Assembly: GCA_963841405.1 (NCBI GenBank)
Contig: CAWJCM010000007.1
Location: forward strand, 1,054,001-1,118,000
Reading direction: 5' to 3'
Length of the DNA stretch: 64,000 bases
From: DATBLE01 sp963841405
GTDB taxonomy: Bacteria; Actinomycetota; Thermoleophilia; Gaiellales; Gaiellaceae
The position numbers and the translations under genes were made by a program. This document shows, piece by piece, positions 25,850 through 33,432 of the stretch; position 1 is the first letter of the stretch; each line of letters starts with the position of its first letter. The notes below the pieces were generated by a model. It did no database searches. It was not told where the DNA came from and was given only the letters and a program-made list of their open reading frames with translations.

Positions 25850-26082
25850 CTACTCCTGCTCGACCGACAGATGCGAGTACCAGACCTCGAGGTTGCGCAT
25901 AGCCGCGAAGGCCGCCATTGCTTGCCGATACGCGCGCCCCGCGGCGCGCACCGCAGCCCGCCGCTCCTTCGCCGAGAAACCGTTCTCACGCCCGGCGATC
26001 GCGAAGCTCGCCGCCAGCCGCTTCCGGGCGCCTTGTTGATCTCCCACTCGAACAGCGGCGGCGGAAGGAGATCGGCGCGAAC
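25850..26082 (-). pseudogene. DUF2252 gene remnant, frameshifted
   Basis: Two overlapping minus-strand frames together resemble the middle of a DUF2252 protein. Upstream (about 26040-26080) reads PPPLFEWEINK, like the family's PGPFEWDVKR. One base off, at about 26036, the sequence continues RKRLAASFAIAGRENGFSA, then RRAAVRAAGRAYRQAMAAFA and LEVWYSHL, a good match to the family pattern (KRLAAS...VLDVWY). The remnant stops with TAG at 25850. The rest of the gene, about 300 residues, is gone. The sequence between 25690 and 25849 and between 26083 and 26358 shows no gene. Confidence 0.6.
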
Positions 26083-26358
26083 AGGACGCGGGCGAGGGAA
26101 GGGCGACGGCGGAGCCGAGCGGCGAGCTCGGCGTCCACGGCCTCCACGGCAGTCCGGACCGAGGCCCTCGTCCAACGCTCGTTCGACCGTGGGCCCGGTC
26201 CCGCGCGCCCGCCGACGGAGGACAACGAGCCGGCCGACGCGATGACCGCGAGATCGAGCCCGATGCTTCCCGCCGGCCGTCGCCCCTTCCGGTCAGACGC
26301 TGATGCTTGGCTGCTGGACACCCTGTTTGCGCCCAACCCCGGTGCCGTCAGGTGGTGA

Positions 26359-26442
26359 TCATCGCCGCTGACCCCAGCGCCACGCGAGGACGAAGATCGT
26401 CGCAATCGGAATCGCAATGATGATCCAGTCGCTCAGGTCCAT
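26359..26442 (-). CDS. Predicted 27-aa membrane peptide
   Basis: A short frame reads MDLSDWIIIAIPIATIFVLA followed by WRWGQRR and stop. A hydrophobic helix with basic C-terminus is an unlikely chance translation, and it resembles small single-helix proteins in other bacteria. ATG at 26442 has no strong ribosome site. It lies just outside the transposase region, possibly at the boundary of the island. Confidence 0.4.
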   Translation of the reverse strand: MDLSDWIIIAIPIATIFVLAWRWGQRR

Positions 26443-26492
26443 CTCGGGCGGGCTACCCACTCCAAGGCACACTTAAGCAGGATCTTGCGGGA

Positions 26493-27360
26493 GTGGGAGT
26501 GACACAGCGCGTTCGCCCGCTCTCGTGTCCTCGTCGCCGAAGGCACACTCCTTCGGTGGCGGCGCGTGTCGCACAGATCAGCCGCCAAGCGCTCTACCGA
26601 GTGCCCAGGCCGAGGACGGTGCCGCAGCGGCGGCCCCTGGCGGACGCGGTCGAGGCGGCGATCGTCGCCGAGGCGCTCGCCAACCAGACCGACGGCTACC
26701 GGATGATCTGCGCCTTCGTGCGCCGCAAGCTCGGCGTGCCGGTTAACCGCAAGCGAGTGCCCAGAGTGATGCGGGAGCGGAAGCTGATCCAGCGCCGCCG
26801 CCCGCTCGAGCGTCGGAAGCGGCCCGGCTTCTTCCGGGTCGAGCCCCGGCAGCTGTGGCAGCTCGACATGACCTCGGTCTGGGTGGCCGAGCATGGCTGG
26901 TGCTACCTGAACGCGATCATCGACTGCTGCACCCGCGAGATCGTCGCCTGGCAGCTCAGCCTGCGTTGCCGCGCCGACGAAGCGATCGCCGTCGTCGAAC
27001 AAGCGGCCGCGACCTACGGGATCGCGCCGGGCGAGCTGACGCTCGGCAGCGATAACGGCTCGGCCTTCACCGCCCGCCGCTTCCGAGCAACACTCGCCGA
27101 ACTCGGGATCCGCCACCGCCGCGGCGGCTACCGCGACCCCGAATCGCAGGCCTTCATCGAGAGCTGGTTCGGGACGCTCAAGGAACGGGAGGTGCGGCTG
27201 AACGAATACGAGACGCTCGACGACGCCAGACGCGGCATCGGCGGCTACGTCGACCGCTACCACCACCGGCCGCACTCACGGCTCGGATACAAGACCCCCT
27301 ACGAGGTCAAGGAGCCCTGGAAGATCTACAAGACATCGCGGCCTAGCCTGACAACGCCGG
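26493..27360 (+). mobile_element. IS3-family insertion sequence, truncated (transposase orfB)
   Basis: The plus-strand frame contains an IS3 orfB-type transposase: HTH_21 region near RVAQISRQALYR, then the integrase core. DDE residues are intact: Asp in WQLDMTSVW, Asp in LGSDNGSAFT, Glu in QAFIESWFGTL. The end of the core is DRYHHRPHSRLGYKTPYEV. After about 27310 the frame runs on to 27611 through sequence belonging to an integrase on the other strand, so the normal stop has been lost and the 372-codon frame is chimeric. No orfA and no clear terminal repeats are visible, so both ends seem truncated and the element is likely unable to move on its own. Confidence 0.85.
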
Positions 27361-27364
27361 CGGG

Positions 27365-27921
27365 AGCACGTCACCTGCCGCCGGACGTGCAGAAGTCCGA
27401 TCGTCTGGTCGAGGTCTTGCCATTGGAGACCGAGGAGTTCGCCGAGGCGGAGCCCGGTGAAGACGGCAGTGCGCAGGAGAAGCGTGTAGTCGTACTGGGC
27501 GGTCTTGCGCGCGGCGACCCTTGGTGGAGGCGGCGAATAGCGCCGCAATCTCGGCCGGCTCGAGGATTCGGATCTCCCGGCTTTCCAGCCGCGGCCGCTC
27601 GTCCGCAGTGAGGAGCGCGACCGGGCTGCTCGAGATCAGGCCCTTTCGCATCGCAAACCTGCATGTGCCGCTCAGCGGTTTCAAGTGGTTGAGGATCGAC
27701 GCACCCGACGCCCCAGCGGCCTCCATCTCGGCGATCAGCTCGGCAATTCGGTCGGGCGTCAACTGGCTCACATCCAGATGCCCCAACCTCGGTAACAACC
27801 ACATCTTGAGCGAGCCCTGGTAGCGCTCTCGACTCGAGCGGCGAAGCTTCCTGTCCTGGGCTGGGTTGACTTGAACCGTTGACCCCTTCCGTCCATCGCG
27901 GGGCGCTGTCGGTTGGTACAT
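27365..27921 (-). pseudogene. Tyrosine recombinase (phage-type integrase), frameshifted and truncated
   Basis: A minus-strand frame reads RRSSRERYQGSLKMWLLPRL, then a core-binding domain ending ILEPAEIAALFAA. After a frameshift at about 27510 it continues YDYTLLLRTAVFTGLRLGEL and LLHVRRQ. TGLRLGE contains the first catalytic Arg of tyrosine recombinases. The domain ends about 27365, at the junction with the IS3 sequence, so the HxxR and Tyr are missing. It is dead. Its presence supports horizontal acquisition of the neighbouring genes. Confidence 0.8.
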
Positions 27922-28077
27922 TCATAGGGTTGGACGTGGCCGAAGCAGTCCTCAAGCTTGACGCTGAGCGCGCGACGCTGGAGGCAGCCGTTAGGAGTGA
28001 GTTTGACGACGGCCACCTGCACGGGCTCAAGCATGCGTTGGCGCTCCTGCGTGACGACGAGGAGCTTCCCACTGTGC

Positions 28078-28179
28078 CTACCGGTATTCCAGGCGTTCGC
28101 AAGCCGGCAATGCCACCTCCAGCCGGTCCAATATAGAGGCGAGTTTGTGCGCGGTTTCGCGGGTGATCTCGGCATTCAC
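28078..28179 (-). CDS. Possible 33-aa ORF overlapping the VOC stop
   Basis: GTG at 28179 shares GTGA with the stop of the glyoxalase-fold gene and reads MNAEITRETAHKLASILDRL to a TAG at 28078. It could be a short coupled peptide, but the upstream codons in the same frame (SLAIEYARRGVRVNA) look like a piece of an SDR gene, so it may be only residual coding sequence. From 27922 to 28077 I see nothing convincing; a plus-strand 85-codon frame there is unsupported. Confidence 0.25.
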   Translation of the reverse strand: MNAEITRETAHKLASILDRLEVALPACERLEYR

Positions 28180-28637
28180 TCGGACTCCTCGGCGGGCGTA
28201 CTCGATGGCCAGTGAGCGGGGATCCAGTCGCCGTCTGGGTCGGTGGTTTCCCCCACTTCGATCAGATGACCGTCGGGGTCGCGGATGTAGCAACGGATCT
28301 CGTACTGGTGCTGTTTCGGCGGCGTCAGGAAGTTCGCACCCCGGGCGCTCCATTCGGCGTACACGGCCGCGATGTCCTTGACCCGGATATTGAGGAAGCT
28401 GCTGACCCGGTCGGGATCGCGTGGCGTCTCCAGGGTGACCGCAGGCTTGTCGTCGGTCGGTCCTCCGCCGCCATTGATGATGATCCAGCTGTTGGATAGC
28501 GCGACATAGGTCAGCCCTCCGGGCCCGGAGAAGGCCACCCTGCCGCCGAGTACCTCCGTGTAGAAGCTGCGGGAACGCTCGATATCGTCTGAAACGATGA
28601 AGTGGGCCAAGACCAGCTCCTCATCGATGTTGTTCAT
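28176..28637 (-). CDS. VOC (glyoxalase-fold) protein, copy A
   Basis: This 153-aa single-module VOC protein starts MNNIDEELVLAHFIVSDDIE; ATG at 28637 has GGAGG six bases upstream. It contains RSRSFYTEVLGGRVAFSGPG, WIIINGGGGPTDDKPAVTLE and YIRDPDGHLIEVGET, a pattern of ring-cleavage or thiol-transferase-like VOC enzymes. The last about 110 codons are almost identical at DNA level to the gene at 36827-37579 (about five differences in 325 bases). Its stop is TGA at 28176-28178. It follows the MOSC fusion gene after 138 bases. Substrate unknown. Confidence 0.88.
   Translation of the reverse strand: MNNIDEELVLAHFIVSDDIERSRSFYTEVLGGRVAFSGPGGLTYVALSNSWIIINGGGGPTDDKPAVTLETPRDPDRVSSFLNIRVKDIAAVYAEWSARGANFLTPPKQHQYEIRCYIRDPDGHLIEVGETTDPDGDWIPAHWPSSTPAEESE
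28181..28507 (+). repeat. Near-identical direct repeat, copy A
   Basis: This segment matches 37114-37440 in the same orientation, with about five mismatches in the first 325 bases counted by eye, then falling to about 75-80 percent identity. Together with the copy it brackets 8.9 kb carrying the redox operon. Confidence 0.85.
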
Positions 28638-28775
28638 CATGACCTCCGTTGTTGGAACGGGACACGGCGGCGAGACCGAACGCGGGTCGGCGCGCGGCCG
28701 CCGCCGACTCCTGCCTTGCCGCGCCATGCGAGCCATGCACCCAACGGTTGCTGCGCCATCCACCCTTGCCGCCAG

Positions 28776-30551
28776 TCACAGGTCTAGCACCACGTCGTCG
28801 CGTGGCTGTGAGCAGCAGATGAGTGCGCTCCCGTCGGCCGGCGGTTCGACCGGTTCGGGGTTGTATCTGAGATCGCCGGCGATGACGGTGGTCTCGCAGG
28901 TGTGACAGACGCCGGTCCGGCACGACCAGCGGACGGGAACGTCGCATGCTTCGGCGAGTTCGAGCAGGCTGCCGTAGTCGTTGTCCCATGGGATGGCGAG
29001 ATTGCTGCGCGCGAACTCGATCGTGGGACCGTTTCCGGGTTTGTCGGCCGGTGGGTGGGGCGTCCTCGTGGGTGTTGCTGCGATGCCCGGAGTCACACCC
29101 GGCGCGGGGCCGAATGGTTCGGTGTGGATGTGGGAGGCGTCGATCCCCAGCGCTGCCAGAGCGGCACTGATGTCGTCCATGAAAGGCGCAGGCCCGCACA
29201 GGTATGCCTGGCCATCGGGGGGTGTCTCAAGTTCGGCGAGCTCTGTTCCGGTGAGACGGTTTGCGTCGAAGTCGCGGCCTTCGACGTCTTCGGGGCCTGG
29301 ACGGCTGTAGTACACGTGGGTGCGTGCGTTTGGGAGCGAGCCGAGAAGAGCCCGGGCCTCGGCGGCAAACGAGTGCTCGCGGCTATTGCGCGCGGAATGC
29401 AGCGCCCAGATCTCGCGATCGGAATGCTTCTCCGCTAGCGCATGAAGCATGGCGAGGACTGGTGTGGCGCCGATCCCGGCGCTGATCAGCAGCACGGGCG
29501 CGTCCGTCCGGTCCAGGATGAAGGCACCGCGCGGGGCTGCGATGTCGAGTTGGTCGCCGGCGCTGAGCCGGGTGTGCAGGTAGCCGCTGGCGGCGCCGTC
29601 GGGTTCGCGCTTGACGGCGATCCGGTAATAGCCGGCGTCGGGCGGTCCGCAGAGGGAGTAGTTGCGGAGCACCGACCTCCGTTGGGCGTCGGGCCGGACC
29701 CGCACCGTGAGGTACTGACCCGGGTGCGCGGCTGGCAGTGCCGCGCCGTCGGGGTCGTCGACGCGTATGGAGATCACCGAGTCGCTTTCGCGGGTTATTG
29801 CGGTAACGGTCAGCTGACGGAAGCCGGGCCATGCCGGCGGCGGGCTGGTTGCCGTGAGACCGGCGTTGCCGCTGCCTGGTTCTGTCTCGAGCAAAGCTCG
29901 GAACGAGGACTGCCAGCCGGGGCTGAGGGCAGGGATTCTGAGCGCCCGCAGCAGCTGCTGGCGCGGGTGCCCGGGGAGATACAGCAGCGCGTCGACCTCC
30001 GCGACACGCATCTGTTCAGGGCCGGAGGCGACCTTGATGATCTCGTCTCCCGCTTGTACGTCGCCTTCGTCAAGCACGCGGAAGTAGAAGCCCGGGCGGT
30101 GGTGCGAGACGAGCATCGCCGGGATGCGCGCGTCGTTCATGCGGATCCCGACGCGGTAGCAGGTGACCCGGGGTTGCGTGACCTCGAAGACGGCATCGCC
30201 GACCTGGTAGCGATCGCCAATGCACACCTCATCATCGGCGAGTCCTTCCACCGTGAAGTTCTCGCCGAACTGGCCGTGTGTGAAGTCGTTTCGTCCGAGC
30301 TCGCGCTCCCAGTACCGATAGGAGTCGATCTGGTAGACGAACACCGCGCGCTGCTCCCCGCCGTGCCCGGCGAGGTCGCCCTGACCATCACCCTCGACGT
30401 TGAGCTGTCGGACGTGGCGAGGGCCGACCACGGGGTCCTTGAAGACGCCGGTGAAGACCGTCCTTCCGCGCCAGTCCACGTTCTTCGGCATGCCGACGTT
30501 GACCGACAGCAGGCGGCCGACGATCTCGCGAGATTCGCTGTCCGGCGTCAA
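28776..30551 (-). CDS. MOSC / FAD-NAD(P) reductase / [2Fe-2S] ferredoxin triple-domain protein
   Basis: This 591-aa protein has three parts. Residues about 15-220 form a YiiM-like MOSC domain (VEGDGQGDLAGHGGEQRAVF, QFGENFTVEG, Cys in QPRVTCYRVG). Residues about 245-480 form a ferredoxin-NADP reductase module (FAD motif RNYSLCG, NAD motif ISAGIGATPVLAML, C-terminal YLCGPAPFM). A plant-type [2Fe-2S] domain follows with CRTGVCHTC and a last Cys in LICCSQ. MOSC domains handle molybdenum cofactor or sulfur; the fusion would supply electrons to it or to another oxygenase. It is the seventh gene of the leftward operon; the substrate is unknown. The fusion architecture is known in other bacteria. Confidence 0.9.
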   Translation of the reverse strand: MTPDSESREIVGRLLSVNVGMPKNVDWRGRTVFTGVFKDPVVGPRHVRQLNVEGDGQGDLAGHGGEQRAVFVYQIDSYRYWERELGRNDFTHGQFGENFTVEGLADDEVCIGDRYQVGDAVFEVTQPRVTCYRVGIRMNDARIPAMLVSHHRPGFYFRVLDEGDVQAGDEIIKVASGPEQMRVAEVDALLYLPGHPRQQLLRALRIPALSPGWQSSFRALLETEPGSGNAGLTATSPPPAWPGFRQLTVTAITRESDSVISIRVDDPDGAALPAAHPGQYLTVRVRPDAQRRSVLRNYSLCGPPDAGYYRIAVKREPDGAASGYLHTRLSAGDQLDIAAPRGAFILDRTDAPVLLISAGIGATPVLAMLHALAEKHSDREIWALHSARNSREHSFAAEARALLGSLPNARTHVYYSRPGPEDVEGRDFDANRLTGTELAELETPPDGQAYLCGPAPFMDDISAALAALGIDASHIHTEPFGPAPGVTPGIAATPTRTPHPPADKPGNGPTIEFARSNLAIPWDNDYGSLLELAEACDVPVRWSCRTGVCHTCETTVIAGDLRYNPEPVEPPADGSALICCSQPRDDVVLDL

Positions 30552-30577
30552 ACGTTCATCCGGAGCCGCTCGCTGGT

Positions 30578-30994
30578 TCAGTCCGCTCGCGGGTCATCAC
30601 TCGGGTTCACGTACTCAAGGCCGAGTGGTCCGATCGCGGTCACCTGAGTGACGTACTCACCGGACCGCGCCCAGTGAAAGTGAGCCGTCCCGCCGGGGAG
30701 AACGATCACGCTGCCTGGCGGGTATGACTCCAACTTCTCGCTGTCGAAGTGTTCCCCGAGACCGATATAGAAGACACCGGAGATCACCGTGTAGACGCGA
30801 TCCTCCGGGTGTACATGCGGCATCAGCTTGACCCCAGAAGGCAGCTTGACCCTGATCACGTAAGGCCCCGGCTCAGTCGGGTCACCCACCACGATGGCGA
30901 GGCGCGCAGACGGCGGAAACGCCGGGAACGGCTTCCACTCGATGTCCTCCGGCAGTACCCCCCGGAATACGCTCTCATCGATCTGATGACTCAT
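30578..30994 (-). CDS. Cupin protein (ChrR/dioxygenase-like)
   Basis: This 138-aa cupin has metal ligands in KLMPHVHPEDRVYTVISG (His/His/Glu-like Asp, about residue 58) and PGGTAHFHWAR (about 102). Its C-terminus ends GPLGLEYVNPSDDPRAD. It resembles cupins that bind small acids or act as anti-sigma zinc sensors, but lacks the ZAS cysteines. Only three bases separate it from the nitronate monooxygenase gene upstream in the operon, so the two are co-expressed. Confidence 0.85.
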   Translation of the reverse strand: MSHQIDESVFRGVLPEDIEWKPFPAFPPSARLAIVVGDPTEPGPYVIRVKLPSGVKLMPHVHPEDRVYTVISGVFYIGLGEHFDSEKLESYPPGSVIVLPGGTAHFHWARSGEYVTQVTAIGPLGLEYVNPSDDPRAD

Positions 30995-30997
30995 TGG

Positions 30998-31990
30998 TCA
31001 GCCTCCCGGCTCGGATGTCGATGTCGCCGGCACCATCGCGACAAGCTCGGTCACGATTTCCGCAGCGGGCTGAGACCGTTTGGCGAGCGCAACGCTTTGC
31101 CCGGCCCACAGTGATAACGGTTCGATCTCACCGGTCGTTCCAACCATCGGCGGCGCCGGCTCATATCGAACGATCTGCTCGCCGGAAGCGAAGTGCGCGA
31201 TCACCTCGCCCTCTCTCGGTCGACTGCCCGGTGCCGGGCGGCCCGCGGCCTCCCACAGCTCGGCCGTCGAGTTGCGGATGGCCCGGTGCGAAGTGTCCGG
31301 CCATCCAACGTCATACAGGTCGGGATACCACTCGGCATCCGTTTCGTTCGCAGCGATAAGGCGGCGCCGATACTCGTCGTGGATCGGCATTTCGTCGGCT
31401 AAGAGAAAACGGGTGCCGAGCAGGGCGGCCTGCGCGCCGAGGGCAAGCACCGCGGCGACTCCTCGAGCATCGCCGATCCCGCCGGCCGCGATGACCGGTA
31501 CCGGCGCGACCGCGTCGACAACAGCCGGGACCAGCGGGAGCGTTGCCACGCCACTCCAGACGTGCCCCCCGGCCTCCCAACCCTGTGCCACGACGATGTC
31601 CACGCCACATCCGACAGCGCGCCGCGCTTCCTCGACGCTGCCTACCGTGTGCATGACAAGCCCTCCGCCGTCATGCACCAGCTCGACATAGTCCTGGGAG
31701 TCGCCCCAGAAGAGCGACACGACCCGCAGTCCAGCGGCGAGAGCCTGATCGATTCGATGGTGCTGATCGAAGGCGAGAACGAAGTTGCCGGCAAACGGCC
31801 GGTCGGTAAGGGCTGCCGTTTCCCGAACCACGGCTCCGGCATCATCGGCCCACCCCAGCCCCAAGGTTCCGAGGCCGCCTGCATTGGAGACAGCGGCGGG
31901 CAGGCGAGGATCTGCAGACAGCGGTGCCTCGACGATCGGGAGCTCGATCCCCAGCAACTCGCACACCGGCGTTCGCTTGCGATCGGTCAT
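30998..31990 (-). CDS. Nitronate monooxygenase (2-nitropropane dioxygenase family)
   Basis: This 330-aa FMN protein starts MTDRKRTPVCELLGIELPIV. Features are APLSADPRLPAAVSNAGGLGTLG, the catalytic-His region VAQGWEAGGHVWSG (about 160), FMN-phosphate loop IAAGGIGDARG and VLALGAQAALLGTRF. The family oxidises alkyl nitronates to carbonyls and nitrite, but related members act on quinones or as enoyl reductases, so the substrate is open. ATG at 31990 is preceded by GGAG. It is the fifth gene of the operon. Confidence 0.88.
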   Translation of the reverse strand: MTDRKRTPVCELLGIELPIVEAPLSADPRLPAAVSNAGGLGTLGLGWADDAGAVVRETAALTDRPFAGNFVLAFDQHHRIDQALAAGLRVVSLFWGDSQDYVELVHDGGGLVMHTVGSVEEARRAVGCGVDIVVAQGWEAGGHVWSGVATLPLVPAVVDAVAPVPVIAAGGIGDARGVAAVLALGAQAALLGTRFLLADEMPIHDEYRRRLIAANETDAEWYPDLYDVGWPDTSHRAIRNSTAELWEAAGRPAPGSRPREGEVIAHFASGEQIVRYEPAPPMVGTTGEIEPLSLWAGQSVALAKRSQPAAEIVTELVAMVPATSTSEPGG

Positions 31991-32042
31991 CTCAGTCTCC
32001 GGGCGGCCGAGGACGGCGTTCAACGTGCATGTGGGCCTCCGT

Positions 32043-32645
32043 TCAATATGCGTCCGGTCGCTCGGCGGTTCGGACGGGCTGCTTGTTCCAACCGTGGAAG
32101 GGCGACAGGTCGCCGGCGTCCCATCGTTCGCGCAGGCCGGGGGTTGCCAGGTCCCAGTCGGGGCGGATCTCGCTCGACACGTCACGGAGGTCGTGCCAGA
32201 GGTCAATGAACGATGGACGTCCCCAGAACCAGTAGCCGTTATAGATCCTGTAGATCACGAGCCCGGGCTTGAGCACGAGCGTGTGCGGGATCATCGGGTC
32301 GTGCTCGGTGTCGGTGTACTCCTGGATGTCGAGGTCTTTCTGGACGATCCGATCCGGATCCTCGAGGAACGGCCACTGGGCGCCGATCGACGCGCGGAAC
32401 TCCTGGCTTGAGTGGTGGGTGTCGGTCGATATCGTGGCGATCTTGGTGTAGGACACGGCGATCTTCGGGTAGTTGGCGGCGAGTTCGAGGTGCTGTTGGT
32501 GCTCCTTTGGGCAATAGTTGCCGCGCGCAAGTGTCAGGACCAGCGGATCCTCGCCCTGGATTTCGCTGAGCGTGCGAGTGACGCGATCTTGGTCGGGCAG
32601 CTCGTAGTCGGGGAATGTGCCGCCGGCGGTGATGTCCGAGCGCAT
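32043..32645 (-). CDS. Peroxiredoxin-like (AhpC/TSA) protein
   Basis: This 200-aa redoxin-fold protein starts MRSDITAGGTFPDYELPDQD and has a single Cys in LARGNYCPKEHQQHLEL (about residue 46), at the peroxidatic position, with no obvious resolving Cys. Later segments SYTKIATISTD, PFLEDPDRIVQKDLDI and IPHTLVLKPGLVIYRIYNGYWFWG fit the fold. A 1-Cys peroxidase or a thiol-linked detoxifier is likely. A diverged N-terminal copy is fused to the VOC gene at 36827-37579. Confidence 0.85.
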   Translation of the reverse strand: MRSDITAGGTFPDYELPDQDRVTRTLSEIQGEDPLVLTLARGNYCPKEHQQHLELAANYPKIAVSYTKIATISTDTHHSSQEFRASIGAQWPFLEDPDRIVQKDLDIQEYTDTEHDPMIPHTLVLKPGLVIYRIYNGYWFWGRPSFIDLWHDLRDVSSEIRPDWDLATPGLRERWDAGDLSPFHGWNKQPVRTAERPDAY

Positions 32646-32683
32646 GGTTCAAATCCTTCCGGTCAGATGAGGGTTGATTGGTG

Positions 32684-33394
32684 CTACCGGCCGGCCGCCT
32701 GGCCGCCGTCAACGTGCAGCGTCTCGCCGGTTACGAAGGTTGCTCGCTCCAGGTAGAGGATCGCGTCGACGACGTCGCTGACTTCGCCGACGCGCCCTAG
32801 CGGGTGGAGGGCCTCGAGCCCGTCGTAGGACGCGGGGTCGTGGTCGGGTGTCTTGATGACCCCGAGCGAGACAGCGTTGACCCGGACGCCGCGCGAGGCG
32901 TGTTCGATCGCAAGCGAACGGCTGGCCGCGACGAGTCCTCCCTTGGTGAGCGCAGGTAGCGCAGACGGCCTCGTGCTGTCCGCGTTATCGACCAGGCTCG
33001 TGGAGATGTTCACGACGTGCCCGCTGCCCCGGGCGACCATCTCCGCGATCGCCAGTTGAGTGATGTGGAAGAAACCGGTGAGGTTGACGGCCGTGATCGC
33101 CTGGTACTCATCGAACATGTACTCCGTGAACGGCTTGCCGATGTAGATGCCGGCGTTGTTGATCAGCGTGTCGATCCGCCCGAAGTGGTCGAGAGCCTGG
33201 TCGACCGCACGCTGTGCGGTTTGCGCATCTGCGATGTCGCCGGCGACCGCGACGTAATCGCTCTCGTCTCGATCGGGCGGCGGGAACGACAGCGCAACGC
33301 CGACGACCGCATAACCCGCACTGCGGTAGCCCGTTACGAGCCCCGCGCCAATGCCCTGGGAAGCGCCCGTGATGATCGCGACCGGCGGGCTCAT
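32684..33394 (-). CDS. SDR oxidoreductase lacking the usual catalytic Tyr
   Basis: This 236-aa short-chain dehydrogenase has ITGASQGIGAGLVTGYRSAG (NAD(P) motif, about residue 8), NNAGIYIGKPF, HVVNISTSLVD (Ser) and LAIEHASRGVRVNAVSLG. The usual YxxxK reads PALTK (PSALPALTKGGL), so the Tyr is replaced by Pro. A related subfamily with SALASLTKGGL is known; its chemistry may use another residue. It ends LHVDGGQAAGR. It follows the 13-codon minigene and shares ATGA with it. A copy of its 3' end lies at 35752-35871 in the other orientation. Confidence 0.85.
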   Translation of the reverse strand: MSPPVAIITGASQGIGAGLVTGYRSAGYAVVGVALSFPPPDRDESDYVAVAGDIADAQTAQRAVDQALDHFGRIDTLINNAGIYIGKPFTEYMFDEYQAITAVNLTGFFHITQLAIAEMVARGSGHVVNISTSLVDNADSTRPSALPALTKGGLVAASRSLAIEHASRGVRVNAVSLGVIKTPDHDPASYDGLEALHPLGRVGEVSDVVDAILYLERATFVTGETLHVDGGQAAGR

Positions 33395-33432
33395 TGCACG
33401 AGGTAGATCTCGTACACAACGATCGCGCTCAT
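33391..33432 (-). CDS. 13-codon minigene linking two operon genes
   Basis: ATG at 33432 overlaps the stop of the FAD-reductase gene (ATGA) and its own TGA overlaps the ATG of the SDR gene (33391-33394). The peptide is MSAIVVYEIYLVQ. Ribosomes could hand over from one gene to the next across this 42-base stretch, which otherwise would be a 34-base gap. Confidence 0.45.
   Translation of the reverse strand: MSAIVVYEIYLVQ

Noticed and set aside
26433..27275. Minus-strand frame of 280 codons opposite the transposase
   Set aside because: The transposase with its DDE motif is on the plus strand; the other frame has no homology.
26493..27611. 372-codon transposase taken as a complete gene
   Set aside because: Homology ends at about 27310; the remaining 90 or so codons are the opposite strand of the broken integrase.
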